From positions 1 to 64,000 of the forward strand of contig SXUL01000086.1 in NCBI GenBank assembly GCA_005790545.1: a DNA stretch of 64,000 bases, written 5' to 3'. Shown piece by piece: positions 30,301-38,744 of this stretch. The number at the start of each line of letters is the position of its first letter. Positions within the stretch are counted from its first letter, which is position 1. The position numbers and the translations under genes were made by a program. The stretch is from Planctomycetia bacterium (GTDB taxonomy: Bacteria > Planctomycetota > GCA-002687715). Under the pieces are notes generated by a model. That model was not told where the DNA came from, did no database searches, and saw only the letters and a program-made list of their open reading frames with translations.

Positions 30301-32821
30301 TCTCGGCGCGGTGCAGCACATGCGTGACCGGCCTCTGCACGCGCTCCGCTGCTACCGCGAGGCGGAGGCACTCGACCGCAGCGTCGGCAATATTGGCGCA
30401 GCGCTGGCCCGGCGTCTCAACATGGCCGAGGAATACGTGCGGCTCGGCGTGCGCGACCGCGCGGAGCGTCTGCTGCTCGTGGTGCGACGCGTACTGGCCC
30501 AGCGCAAGGACCGCGATCTCTTGCGGCGCGCGACGTTGGTCACGGCGCGGCTCGAAGCCGTGCACGGCAGGCTGGTCGAGGCGTTGCAACTGCTGGAGGC
30601 CCTGCTGGCTGAGGATGGCCTGGACGCGGACACCAGGGCCGAGGCCGCCCTCGATGCGTCGGCCGTCGCCCTCCGCTCCGGTCTGATTGAACGGGCGCAG
30701 CGGGTCCTGCCGGCGACGACGGATGGCTTGAGCCCGGAAGCGGCGCTGCGGGTGGAATTGATGCGGGCGCGGGTGCAGCTTGCCGACGGGGCCGATGCGG
30801 TCGGGCTGGCCCTGCCACGGTTGGTTGAAGGCGCGCGCTTTGCACAGCAAGCGCACATGCCGCAACTGGCTCATGAGTGCGCCTTTCTGGAAGCGCGTAT
30901 TCGCACGCACATCGGAGACCTCGGTCCGGCCCAAGGTGCCTGGCTGCGCGCCTGTGACGCACTGGAGAACGTGCTCTCCGGCGTCGGCGAGGGCCAGATC
31001 CTCAAGTGTTTCCTGCAGACTGCACTCGTCACCGACTTTGCCTCAGAGGCGCGTGCCTTCGCGCAGCGCGTCCGTCCGGCACCCAAGACGCGCGTGGCGA
31101 CCCAGGCCAGCGATCTTCTGCGCAGCCTGCGCACCACTTTGCTTGAAGCCGGCTATCGCGGGGATGGCTCGGGTCATCAACCGCGCCGCATGGATGAAGC
31201 CCTGGCGCGGGTCCTGCAACTCGGGCGTACCCTGAAAAGCACTGCTGCTCTCGAGGAACTCCTGCTCGAGGCGGTGGATGGGGTGGTCGCCTACTGCCGG
31301 GCAGAGCGTGGCTATCTCATCACGGTGGACGAGCGCGGCCGACTGCACGTGCCCATGGCCCGCACACGTGACCGCGAGAACATCCAGGATGCCTTCGAGG
31401 AAATCTCGCGCTCCATCGTGCAACGGGTGGTGGAAACCGGGCGTGGCGTGCGCATCGAGAATGCCGCCGTCGAGGGGGGCTTCGAGCATCGGGAAAGCGT
31501 GGTGAATCTTGAACTCCGCAGCGTGCTCTGCGCTCCATTGCTGCGCTCCGAGCAGGTGACCGGCGTCATCTACGTGGATCACCGCGCGCGCGTGGCCCAT
31601 TTTGATGACACGGATCTCGAATTGCTCGACCTTTTCGCGACCCAGGTCGCCATCGCCCTCGAGAACGCTCATCTCGTGCGCCAGTTCACCCGCGACGAGA
31701 AGATCCGCGTCATGGGCAATCTCGCAGGCGGCGTTGCCCACGATTTCAACAACCTGCTCGCCGGCATCATTGGTTGGGCGGAGACCTTGCAGGATCCCGC
31801 GCGACGCCACGAGTTGGAACACGGCCTCGAGACCATCCTGAAGGCGGCCCGCGACGGAGCCGCGGCGGTGCGGCGTCTGCAGGATTTCACGCGCGTGCGC
31901 CGAGGCAGCGAATTCGAACCCGTGGATCTCGCGGATGCTGTGAAGAGTTGCGTCGAATTCACGCGCGGGCGCTGGGAGGGGGATGCGCTCAGGACCGGAC
32001 ACACCATCCGCCTCGTCACGGATGTGGATCACGGACTCTTTGTGCTGGGCAACCCCACAGAGCTCCGCGAGGTCATCACGAACCTCGTCTTGAACAGCGT
32101 GCACGCCTTGCCGAAGGGCGGGACCATCACGATCGCGGCTCACGCGCAGGGCGACAAGGTGCTCATGTCCGTCGAGGACGATGGCGTCGGCATGACCGAG
32201 GAGGTACGCGAGAGCATCTTCGATCCGTACTTCACCACCAAGGGGCGCGAGGGCTCGGGGCTCGGCATGAGCATCGTCTACAGCATCATCATGCGCCATC
32301 AGGGCACGTTGCGTGTGGACAGTGCGCCCGGCGAAGGAACGCGGATCCATTTCGAACTCCGCAGGACAGAACCCAAGTCGGCCTCAGCTGCGAAGAAATC
32401 GGCGACGGGAGAACTGCCCGTCGGCGGCCGCCTGCTTGTTGTCGACGATGAGCCTTCCATCCTCGAACTTCTGGCCGGACTCCTTGAACGTGCTGGCTAT
32501 GAAGTCAGTACCGCGCCGGATGGCGGGGCTGCGTTCCGGCTGCTTGAAGCGAGCACCTTCGATCTCGTGTTGACGGATCTCGGCATGGTGCCGCTCACAG
32601 GCTTCGATGTAGCGAGGAAAGCCAGACAGACTCATCCCGGCATCAAGGTGGCGATGGTCACTGGCTGGGCCGGCGAAATGGATGCGGCCGCGGCACAGCG
32701 TCAGTGCGTGGATGCGGTGGTGACCAAGCCCTGCAGCCTGCCGCGCGTGCTGGAAGTGGTGAGAGAACTCCTGGCACGCGGAGAGGAGCCACCCGCCGGA
32801 CCCGAGGGTGCCGGCGGGTAG
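27326..32821 (+). CDS. Multidomain signalling protein: Ser/Thr kinase, AAA-type ATPase, TPR repeats, GAF, histidine kinase, receiver
   Basis: HLDVKPSNILVD...IDLDLAG...APEVM; Walker A IHGPPGLGKSRLVEE; TPR array; GAF YCRAERGYLITVDE; H-box LAGGVAHDFNNLLAGIIGW; DDGVGMTEE...GSGLGMSIVYSI; receiver LLVVDDEPSILE...LVLTDLGM...VVTKPC. ORF opens at 27224 but GTG 27326 is the more likely start. Confidence 0.88.
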   Translation: MSDNIFARRWSAEALVVRGAATEVWKVEDRLLPGVHGALKRALGGPVDSTRAARLAAEYRLLRGIAHPNLPEALDWRHDVGEGSSFLVTRFIDGPSLEALPAAERRQRFVPLLADVLRALSFLHARGVLHLDVKPSNILVDAHAPRAVLIDLDLAGTPVAARGRGTAPFAAPEVMAGDALADARCDLFSLGVTACGMLTGDWPSGATPASDLDPGEEHPEWLRTLVRRLTAASPELRPRSAREVLRMLRASGERIALETAATRAAMLRRAPLTGRRAALHGLLAALPMRRERGKSAGVALIHGPPGLGKSRLVEEGLTQWTLAGARVLVSEPERGPPSTLGIVRSLLERLEALTGIRAAWDAVDLRSDRHGLVDRLAGEVLRRVRARRTVFVFEDVQDFDPGSRLFVLHLLRRTVHEHWEARGRSPCEIVLTTHLPELRDDGLRAWLEQAVENGAVVSIPLEPLDSRATSGLVRRMVAPEPVRRPVLDFLHDVTGGVPLFVIETLLAHPLNARGSGTLLGSIARQLPSREEVPASLDAVVRRRLARLSSEVRQDLRRLAIPEGSVDPELASGVLHIRDVEAALASGLAVRTEEGIRILDATVRQVLRTEIDPVQALELEDLLADALAAGGAPEHVVLRARLRGASASKAALTVHELVPVLLARGAEEEAAGLLDLTLRVRALPSFLRRLARLRLAELSLQRGQLRRAHALLADVLGEASIGDPGAQRRLSQLHAREGNWVAARQALEALKTRPEFFSPVDHLGLAVDLAEVQHQSGHVAEARETLAAVEDVVGAYFPLEHLRAQISEEAEPRGPRFRWPGEAARAVMRWLVLLGELERGGKNFLLAFRAFMAAMKLQARLADLPGQGRVLHGLGTLHMSTGRSEDAERFLRRAVALRQHIGDLAGLADSANNLGVLLRRSGRAAEAIEQFRESLRLRRQIGHVSGEVWSCINIANVHVERRDLLAAERYLKRALEVSRRLGDLRSLAQILNNLGAVQHMRDRPLHALRCYREAEALDRSVGNIGAALARRLNMAEEYVRLGVRDRAERLLLVVRRVLAQRKDRDLLRRATLVTARLEAVHGRLVEALQLLEALLAEDGLDADTRAEAALDASAVALRSGLIERAQRVLPATTDGLSPEAALRVELMRARVQLADGADAVGLALPRLVEGARFAQQAHMPQLAHECAFLEARIRTHIGDLGPAQGAWLRACDALENVLSGVGEGQILKCFLQTALVTDFASEARAFAQRVRPAPKTRVATQASDLLRSLRTTLLEAGYRGDGSGHQPRRMDEALARVLQLGRTLKSTAALEELLLEAVDGVVAYCRAERGYLITVDERGRLHVPMARTRDRENIQDAFEEISRSIVQRVVETGRGVRIENAAVEGGFEHRESVVNLELRSVLCAPLLRSEQVTGVIYVDHRARVAHFDDTDLELLDLFATQVAIALENAHLVRQFTRDEKIRVMGNLAGGVAHDFNNLLAGIIGWAETLQDPARRHELEHGLETILKAARDGAAAVRRLQDFTRVRRGSEFEPVDLADAVKSCVEFTRGRWEGDALRTGHTIRLVTDVDHGLFVLGNPTELREVITNLVLNSVHALPKGGTITIAAHAQGDKVLMSVEDDGVGMTEEVRESIFDPYFTTKGREGSGLGMSIVYSIIMRHQGTLRVDSAPGEGTRIHFELRRTEPKSASAAKKSATGELPVGGRLLVVDDEPSILELLAGLLERAGYEVSTAPDGGAAFRLLEASTFDLVLTDLGMVPLTGFDVARKARQTHPGIKVAMVTGWAGEMDAAAAQRQCVDAVVTKPCSLPRVLEVVRELLARGEEPPAGPEGAGG
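32791..32819 (+). terminator. Hairpin overlapping the stop codon of the multidomain kinase
   Basis: ACCCGCCGG-acccgagggtg-CCGGCGGGT, perfect 9-bp stem. Confidence 0.45.
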
Positions 32822-32827
32822 GGCGCC

Positions 32828-33262
32828 TCACTGGATCGAATCTTCGATGATCGGCCCGAAGGGAACCGCAGCGCTGACCCGCAGGAGACCCTGTGAGACG
32901 GTCATCCCAGACGCGCGAGGAAGAATCCCCGTGAGAGTAGGCAGCGCTGGTGCCACGAACCAGGAGGTCACCCGGTTCGAGGAACTGGTTCCCGCCGCGA
33001 CGAGCACCATGGCCGGATCGAGGGGAACGATGAACGTCCCCGCAGTAGTGCTCACCGACGTCAGCCCGGCCTGGGGCGCGACGAACAGTACGTAATCCAC
33101 AGGCCCTGGAGCCGGATGGATAAGCGTGAAAGGCAGCACTTCGCCCACGGCTACAGGGCCGCAGGGCACCATGAGTTTCGAACAAACGGCTTGGGCTACG
33201 ACCCCGGTCCGCACTGCACCAAGGACGCATCCCAAGACCACAAGGGTCCTGAGACACGACAT
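32828..33262 (-). CDS. Small secreted hypothetical protein
   Basis: MSCLRTLVVLGCVLGAVRTGVVAQAVCSK signal peptide; no domain recognised. Confidence 0.6.
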   Translation of the reverse strand: MSCLRTLVVLGCVLGAVRTGVVAQAVCSKLMVPCGPVAVGEVLPFTLIHPAPGPVDYVLFVAPQAGLTSVSTTAGTFIVPLDPAMVLVAAGTSSSNRVTSWFVAPALPTLTGILPRASGMTVSQGLLRVSAAVPFGPIIEDSIQ

Positions 33263-33460
33263 CGACGGCTCCTTCTTCGCTGCCGCTCGCGCTGACGCGG
33301 TCTTCCCGTTCCCTGTCATCCGCGGAGCCGTGTCAACGAGTCCACGAGCGACAGGTTCCTCACTGTAAGCTTTTGAAACGCGCTGTCCATGATTTTTTGG
33401 AACGACTTGACCAAACGTATTTTGTTATGGGCCGCCGTGCTCTCGTTTCACACAAAAAAC

Positions 33461-35002
33461 ATGAAAAGGCGTGTGTCGCTTGTGCTTCTGGCAGTGATCG
33501 GCTCCTCGGCCGGGGGGCAGGTGCGCCAGATTCCGGCACGAGTGCCCCTCGAAACAGTGGTGCACAGAGCCGAAACCGAGACCCTCGCGACACTGTTGCG
33601 GCTGCTCCAGCATGGGTCGGGTGCCGATCGAGCGCGGACGCGTTGCGATCTCCTACGCGTGCTCCCTTCCGTGCGCGAGCACGTGGAACTGGAATTGGCC
33701 CACGCCAATCAGTTTCTTCAGACGGAACTCATCCTCGTGCATATGGCCGAGGGGCAGGCCCCCGATGTGTTGCGAAAACTGGCCAGTGGGTCGTTGCGCG
33801 GAGAGCGCGGCTTGGCCGCCTTGGCGTTGGCGATCGGTGGCCGGGGGGAGGACTTCACGCACATTCTCTCCGCGACTCGCTCCGCGCAGTCCGAGGACAA
33901 GAGGAAGGCCATGTTGGCGCTTGGACGACTCGGAGGAGAGGCTGCCGAGAGCGTACTGATCCAACAACTCTCGAGTGGCACGGAACTGGATCGGCTGACG
34001 GCGCTGCTCGGCCTCGCCCTCGCCAGGGCCGCGCCGCCGCCACAGCAACTTCTGGACCTGTATGCATCGCGTGAAGACCGCGTGCGGCGCGCGGTGCTTC
34101 TGGTCGCCGGCAACGCGCGCCAAGGCTCAGGGCGCGCCTTGCTCTTGCGCGGTCTTGAGGACGAGGATGCCGTCTCCCGGCGCATCGCGTTGGAAGGACT
34201 CGCCCTTGCGACTTTGAGCGCAACGGAACTCGAGCAAGTGGCGAAGCACTGGAAGCGCCTTCCTGAGGGTGCCGACCTCGAACGCGCGCGGCTCTTGCTC
34301 GCGCTTGTGGCCAACGGCTGGCAAGAGGACACGCGCGTGCGCGCCGCTGCCGAACGTGCGGCGGACATCCGCCTGCGCGTGGTTGCTGCTGCTGCGGCGC
34401 TGTGGCAACCGCGTTGTCTTGAGCTCAGTCGCACGTTGCTCGCCGATCAAGAAGCCTCAGTGCGCACTGCAGCTCTGGTGAGCCTCGCGCATGCCGGCGC
34501 AGCCGATGAAACGCTTCTGCTGCACGCGCGAGACCAGTCCGAACTCGTTCGCCGCGCTGCGCTCTTCGCCCATGTCTGGAGGAGCCCTCATGATCCGCAA
34601 CCCGGACTCGCGAAGGTTGATGCTTCGCCGCATGCGGACGTGCGCCAGTTGGCGCGGGAGCTGGCTCTGGAATGGGAACGTGATCCCGAGGCCGCACGAC
34701 GTGTGGCCGCGGCGAGGCTGCAGACCTTGCTGGATGACACAGGCGCGGCGGTCTCATGGAACCTGCGCATGAGTCTCGAAGATCAACTGCACGAAGTGCT
34801 CGATCTGAAAAACGCGTTGCCGCGTGGTGGTGGCGGGGCGGCGCCCGGCGGTGGGGGTGCGGCCGGGCGGGCACTGGGTGCGGCGGCATCCCGTGTGAGC
34901 GTTGCGGATGAGGATCTGAAGCGGCATCTCGATGTCTGGCCGCTCGCCGCTGTGCGCGAACGATGGGAACTCGCAGCGGACGCACGCAGAAGCGCACGCT
35001 GA
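33461..35002 (+). CDS. Secreted HEAT-repeat protein
   Basis: Signal MKRRVSLVLLAVIGSSAGGQ; repeated helical units (AMLALGRLGGEAAESVLIQQLSSGTELDRLTALLGLALA; RRAVLLVAGNARQGSGRALLLRGLEDEDAVSRRIALEGLALA); Gly-rich linker near the C-terminus. Confidence 0.72.
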   Translation: MKRRVSLVLLAVIGSSAGGQVRQIPARVPLETVVHRAETETLATLLRLLQHGSGADRARTRCDLLRVLPSVREHVELELAHANQFLQTELILVHMAEGQAPDVLRKLASGSLRGERGLAALALAIGGRGEDFTHILSATRSAQSEDKRKAMLALGRLGGEAAESVLIQQLSSGTELDRLTALLGLALARAAPPPQQLLDLYASREDRVRRAVLLVAGNARQGSGRALLLRGLEDEDAVSRRIALEGLALATLSATELEQVAKHWKRLPEGADLERARLLLALVANGWQEDTRVRAAAERAADIRLRVVAAAAALWQPRCLELSRTLLADQEASVRTAALVSLAHAGAADETLLLHARDQSELVRRAALFAHVWRSPHDPQPGLAKVDASPHADVRQLARELALEWERDPEAARRVAAARLQTLLDDTGAAVSWNLRMSLEDQLHEVLDLKNALPRGGGGAAPGGGGAAGRALGAAASRVSVADEDLKRHLDVWPLAAVRERWELAADARRSAR

Positions 35003-35135
35003 ATGGTCGCGAGGTGGCCGCCGGTCAGCGGGCTGTGAACGAGGCGGCAGCGCTCTCTGCGGTCATTTTCGCGCGGCATTGACTGTGCACGCGTGGCTGG
35101 ACATGCGGTGTAGGATCGGCATTGGACGGCACCGC

Positions 35136-38100
35136 ATGACACCGCGCTACAGCTCCGGTCTTCTCGCAATCGGAACGCTCATTCTTGTCGCTCTGGTTCC
35201 CCCTGCGGGGATTGATGCTGGAGGGGATGACGAGCCGGTGCGCTTCGGCCGGGACATCCGGCCCATTCTGTCCGAGCGCTGTTTCCTCTGTCACGGACCC
35301 GATCCCTCGTCGCGCGAAGCCGAACTCCGCCTCGATCTCCGCGCAGAGGCGCTGCAGGAGCGGGATGGCATCCGGCCGATCGTGCCGGGCAATCCGGAGG
35401 CGAGCGAAATCCTGCGGCGCATGCGTGCGCACGGCACGGAGGACGTCATGCCTCCGCCCTCTGCCAAGAAGCCCGCACTCAGCGAGCGCGAGGTCGCGTT
35501 GTTCGAGCGCTGGATCCGGGAAGGCGCGACATACGAGCCCCACTGGTCGTTCACGGCGCCGAAGCGACCTGCTGTTCCAGACGCGAGTGCTTCTTCATGG
35601 CCACGCAATGCCGTGGACCACTTCGTGCTCGTGGAACTCGAACAGCGCGGGCTCGATCCAGCTCCGGAAGCGGACAAGGCAACACTGCTGCGGAGGGTGT
35701 TTCTCGACCTCACGGGGCTGCCTCCGGAACCGGAGGATCTGGATGCCTTCGTCGCGGACGCTGATCCGGAAGCGTACGCGCGCTGGGTGCACCGGCTGAT
35801 GCATGAGGAGCCTTGGCGTTCGCGTCACGCGGAACGCATGGCAACGCCCTGGCTCGATGCGGCGCGTTACGGCGACACCAACGGCATTCATATGGACGCC
35901 GGGCGGCAGATGTGGGCTTGGCGCGACTGGGTGCTGTCCGCGTTCCGCGACGGCCTGCCTTTCGACCGCTTCGTGCGTGATCAACTCGCTGGCGACCTCA
36001 TTCCCGGGGCCACGCGTGAGCAACTCATCGCCAGCGGGTTTCATCGCAATCACGTGATCACCGACGAGGGCGGTGCCATCGACGAGGAGTATCGCGTTGA
36101 GTATGCCGTGGATCGGGTGAACACCACCGGCACGGTGTTTCTCGGTCTCACGCTCGGCTGCGCGCGCTGTCACGAACACAAGTTCGATCCGGTGAGTCAG
36201 GAGGAGTACTACCGGCTTTTCGCCTTCTTCAATTCCAACGACGAGAAGGGGCTCTACTCGCAGGAACCGAATGCCAACCGTGCCTTCGAGCCGTCCATGC
36301 GCGTTCCCACGCAGGACGAGTCTGTGGAGCTTGAGCGCCTGCGCAGCGCGGTAGCGGACAAGAAGACGGCCATCGAGACGCGCTCGCCGGAGGATGCGGC
36401 AGCGTTCGCCACGTTCCTCACCGCGGTTCCGGCTGGAGCTGGTGCCCGCTGGAATCCGCTGCCGGCCCAGAGCGCTGCTTCGACGGATGGAGCCACATTG
36501 GCGTGTCTTGAGGATGGTTCGGTGCGCGCGACCGGTGTGAACCCGGTGCGTGACACGCACCAACTCGTCCTCCGGACCGCAGAGACCAGGCAACGCCTGT
36601 TGCTCCTTGAGGCACTCGCCGATGCCGAGGGGAAGGGGCGCGTCGGTCGTGCGCAGAATGGCAATGCCGTGCTCACCGGCATCAAGGCCATGGCCGTGTC
36701 GGAGCGCGAGCCGGCCCTGCGCATGGCGGTCGAGTTCATCTGGGCCTCTGCGGACAACGAACAGCAGAACGGTGACTTCGATGTCGTGAACGTTCTCGGC
36801 AACGACCTGGGCGAGGGTTGGGCCGTGGATGCTCATCGTGCCGCGGGCGGCCGGGCCGCGCTGTTTCTCAGCCGAGAGCCTTTCGGATTCGAAGGCGGCA
36901 CAAGGCTCGAACTCACCTTGGAGTATCGCTCACAGCACGCGCACCACGCGTTCGGGCATGTGCGCTTCGCGACTTCGGGCGTCTTGGACGCAGCCCTCGA
37001 CAAACTGCCAGTGGCGGATTCCCGCTGGCTCGGCACCTGGCCCTACAAGGCGAGCTCGCGTTATGCGGGCTACGACGAGGTCTTCGGCCCGGAACGGGAC
37101 AAGACCATCGATCCCGCGAAAAAATATGCACCGGACAACTATTCCTGGGTTTACGTGGAGGGGCTCGCTGATGGCCGCAGGAATACGAATCTTCCGCAGG
37201 GCGAAGTGGTGTCATTCGCCGGCAAGCGGCTGTACGTCCCGTCACGACGCACGCTGAAGGCCGGCTTCAGCAGCGATGACGGCATCCAGGTGTTCCTCGA
37301 TGGCGAGCGCATCTTCGAGCGGCGCGTGGATCGCGGAGTGGGTGTTGATGATGACACGCTGGAATGCGTTCTCGAGCCGGGCGTGCATGCGCTGGTTCTG
37401 AAGATCGTCAACACCGGCGGTGTCGGCGGGTTCCAGTGGCGCGGGCGTGATGCCGAGGGCACATTGCAAGGCGCTCTCGCGAGCGCTTTGCTGCCGGCAG
37501 AGGTGCGTGCACGCTGCGTGGCGAGGCTCGACGAGCGCTTGTTTGAAGACTGGCGCAATGAGGCGTCCCCCGAGCACAGGACACGACGCCGGGAGTTCAT
37601 CGCTCTCGAAGCAGAATTGAAGCTGCTCGAAGAGCGTGTGCCAGAGACCATGGTCATGCGCGAGCTGGCAGAGCCGCGTCAGGCCTACGTACTCATGCGC
37701 GGGCAGTACGACCAACCTGCCAAGGACCGCCCCGTCACGCGCGGTGTACCCGCGGCGTTGGGCTCGCTTCCACAGGCGGCGCCGCAGAACCGCCTCGGCC
37801 TCGCCGAATGGCTGGTGAGTCCGGCGAACCCGTTGCTCGCGCGTGTCACCGTCAATCGATACTTCGAGATGGTCTTCGGTACGGGGCTCGTCGAGACGAG
37901 CGAGGACTTCGGACTGCAAGGTGCGTGGCCGAGTCACCCGGAACTTCTCGATTGGCTGGCGGTGGAGTTCCGCGAGAGTGGTTGGAATACGAAGCACATG
38001 CTCGAGTTGCTCGTGACTTCAGCCACCTATCGCCAGTCTTCCCGCCTGAGACCTGAGGCTGCTGAGAAGGACCCGGGGCGCCGCTGGCTTTCGAGCTATC

Positions 38101-38741
38101 CCCGTCGGCGTCTTGGCGCAGAGGAGATCCGCGATCAAGCCTTGCACCTCGCGGGGTTGCTCGTGGAGAAATTCGGCGGACCGTCGGTGAAGCCTTACCA
38201 ACCCGAAGGGCTCTGGCAGGAAGTCGCCATGCTCCAATCGAACACGCGTGTCTACGAACAGGGAGAGGGAGAGGCCCTGCATCGACGCAGTCTCTACACT
38301 TACTGGAAGCGCGCTTGTCCACCGCCTTCGTTGCTGACGCTGGATGCTCCGACGCGGGAAGCCTGCGTGGTGCGGCGCAGCACCACCAACACGCCTTTGC
38401 AGGCGCTTGTGCTCATGAACGATGTGCAGTTCGTGGAGGCAGCGAGAAAACTCGCGGAGCGCACGCTTGCGAGAACCGGCACGGCAGGGGATCGCGAGAT
38501 CCTCGCGAGCCTCTTCCGACGGGTCACGGGACGCGCCGCGGAGCGCGGCGAATTGAACCGGCTGGAGTCTGCTCTTGAAGCAGCGCTTGAGCGCTACACA
38601 GCGGATGCCAGCGCTGCGGCTGCACTCCTCAGTGTGGGCGCATCCATGCGTGACGCGACGCTTCCTGCTCCGCGTCTCGCTGCGCTGACGCTGCTGGCAA
38701 GCACGCTGCTGGTCCTTGATGAAGTGATCTCCCGGAGGTGA
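35136..38741 (+). CDS. PSCyt1-DUF1549-DUF1553 planctomycete cytochrome-type protein
   Basis: FGRDIRPILSERCFLCHGPD (CxxCH); RVFLDLTGLPPEPEDLDAFVAD; LGCARCHEHKFDPVSQEEYYRLFAFFNS; VTVNRYFEMVFGTGLVETSEDFGLQG...HPELLDWLAVEF. Confidence 0.93.
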   Translation: MTPRYSSGLLAIGTLILVALVPPAGIDAGGDDEPVRFGRDIRPILSERCFLCHGPDPSSREAELRLDLRAEALQERDGIRPIVPGNPEASEILRRMRAHGTEDVMPPPSAKKPALSEREVALFERWIREGATYEPHWSFTAPKRPAVPDASASSWPRNAVDHFVLVELEQRGLDPAPEADKATLLRRVFLDLTGLPPEPEDLDAFVADADPEAYARWVHRLMHEEPWRSRHAERMATPWLDAARYGDTNGIHMDAGRQMWAWRDWVLSAFRDGLPFDRFVRDQLAGDLIPGATREQLIASGFHRNHVITDEGGAIDEEYRVEYAVDRVNTTGTVFLGLTLGCARCHEHKFDPVSQEEYYRLFAFFNSNDEKGLYSQEPNANRAFEPSMRVPTQDESVELERLRSAVADKKTAIETRSPEDAAAFATFLTAVPAGAGARWNPLPAQSAASTDGATLACLEDGSVRATGVNPVRDTHQLVLRTAETRQRLLLLEALADAEGKGRVGRAQNGNAVLTGIKAMAVSEREPALRMAVEFIWASADNEQQNGDFDVVNVLGNDLGEGWAVDAHRAAGGRAALFLSREPFGFEGGTRLELTLEYRSQHAHHAFGHVRFATSGVLDAALDKLPVADSRWLGTWPYKASSRYAGYDEVFGPERDKTIDPAKKYAPDNYSWVYVEGLADGRRNTNLPQGEVVSFAGKRLYVPSRRTLKAGFSSDDGIQVFLDGERIFERRVDRGVGVDDDTLECVLEPGVHALVLKIVNTGGVGGFQWRGRDAEGTLQGALASALLPAEVRARCVARLDERLFEDWRNEASPEHRTRRREFIALEAELKLLEERVPETMVMRELAEPRQAYVLMRGQYDQPAKDRPVTRGVPAALGSLPQAAPQNRLGLAEWLVSPANPLLARVTVNRYFEMVFGTGLVETSEDFGLQGAWPSHPELLDWLAVEFRESGWNTKHMLELLVTSATYRQSSRLRPEAAEKDPGRRWLSSYPRRRLGAEEIRDQALHLAGLLVEKFGGPSVKPYQPEGLWQEVAMLQSNTRVYEQGEGEALHRRSLYTYWKRACPPPSLLTLDAPTREACVVRRSTTNTPLQALVLMNDVQFVEAARKLAERTLARTGTAGDREILASLFRRVTGRAAERGELNRLESALEAALERYTADASAAAALLSVGASMRDATLPAPRLAALTLLASTLLVLDEVISRR

Positions 38742-38744
38742 GGC

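Noticed and set aside
28907-30934. 675-aa minus-strand ORF
   Set aside because: Antisense shadow of the TPR region of the multidomain kinase
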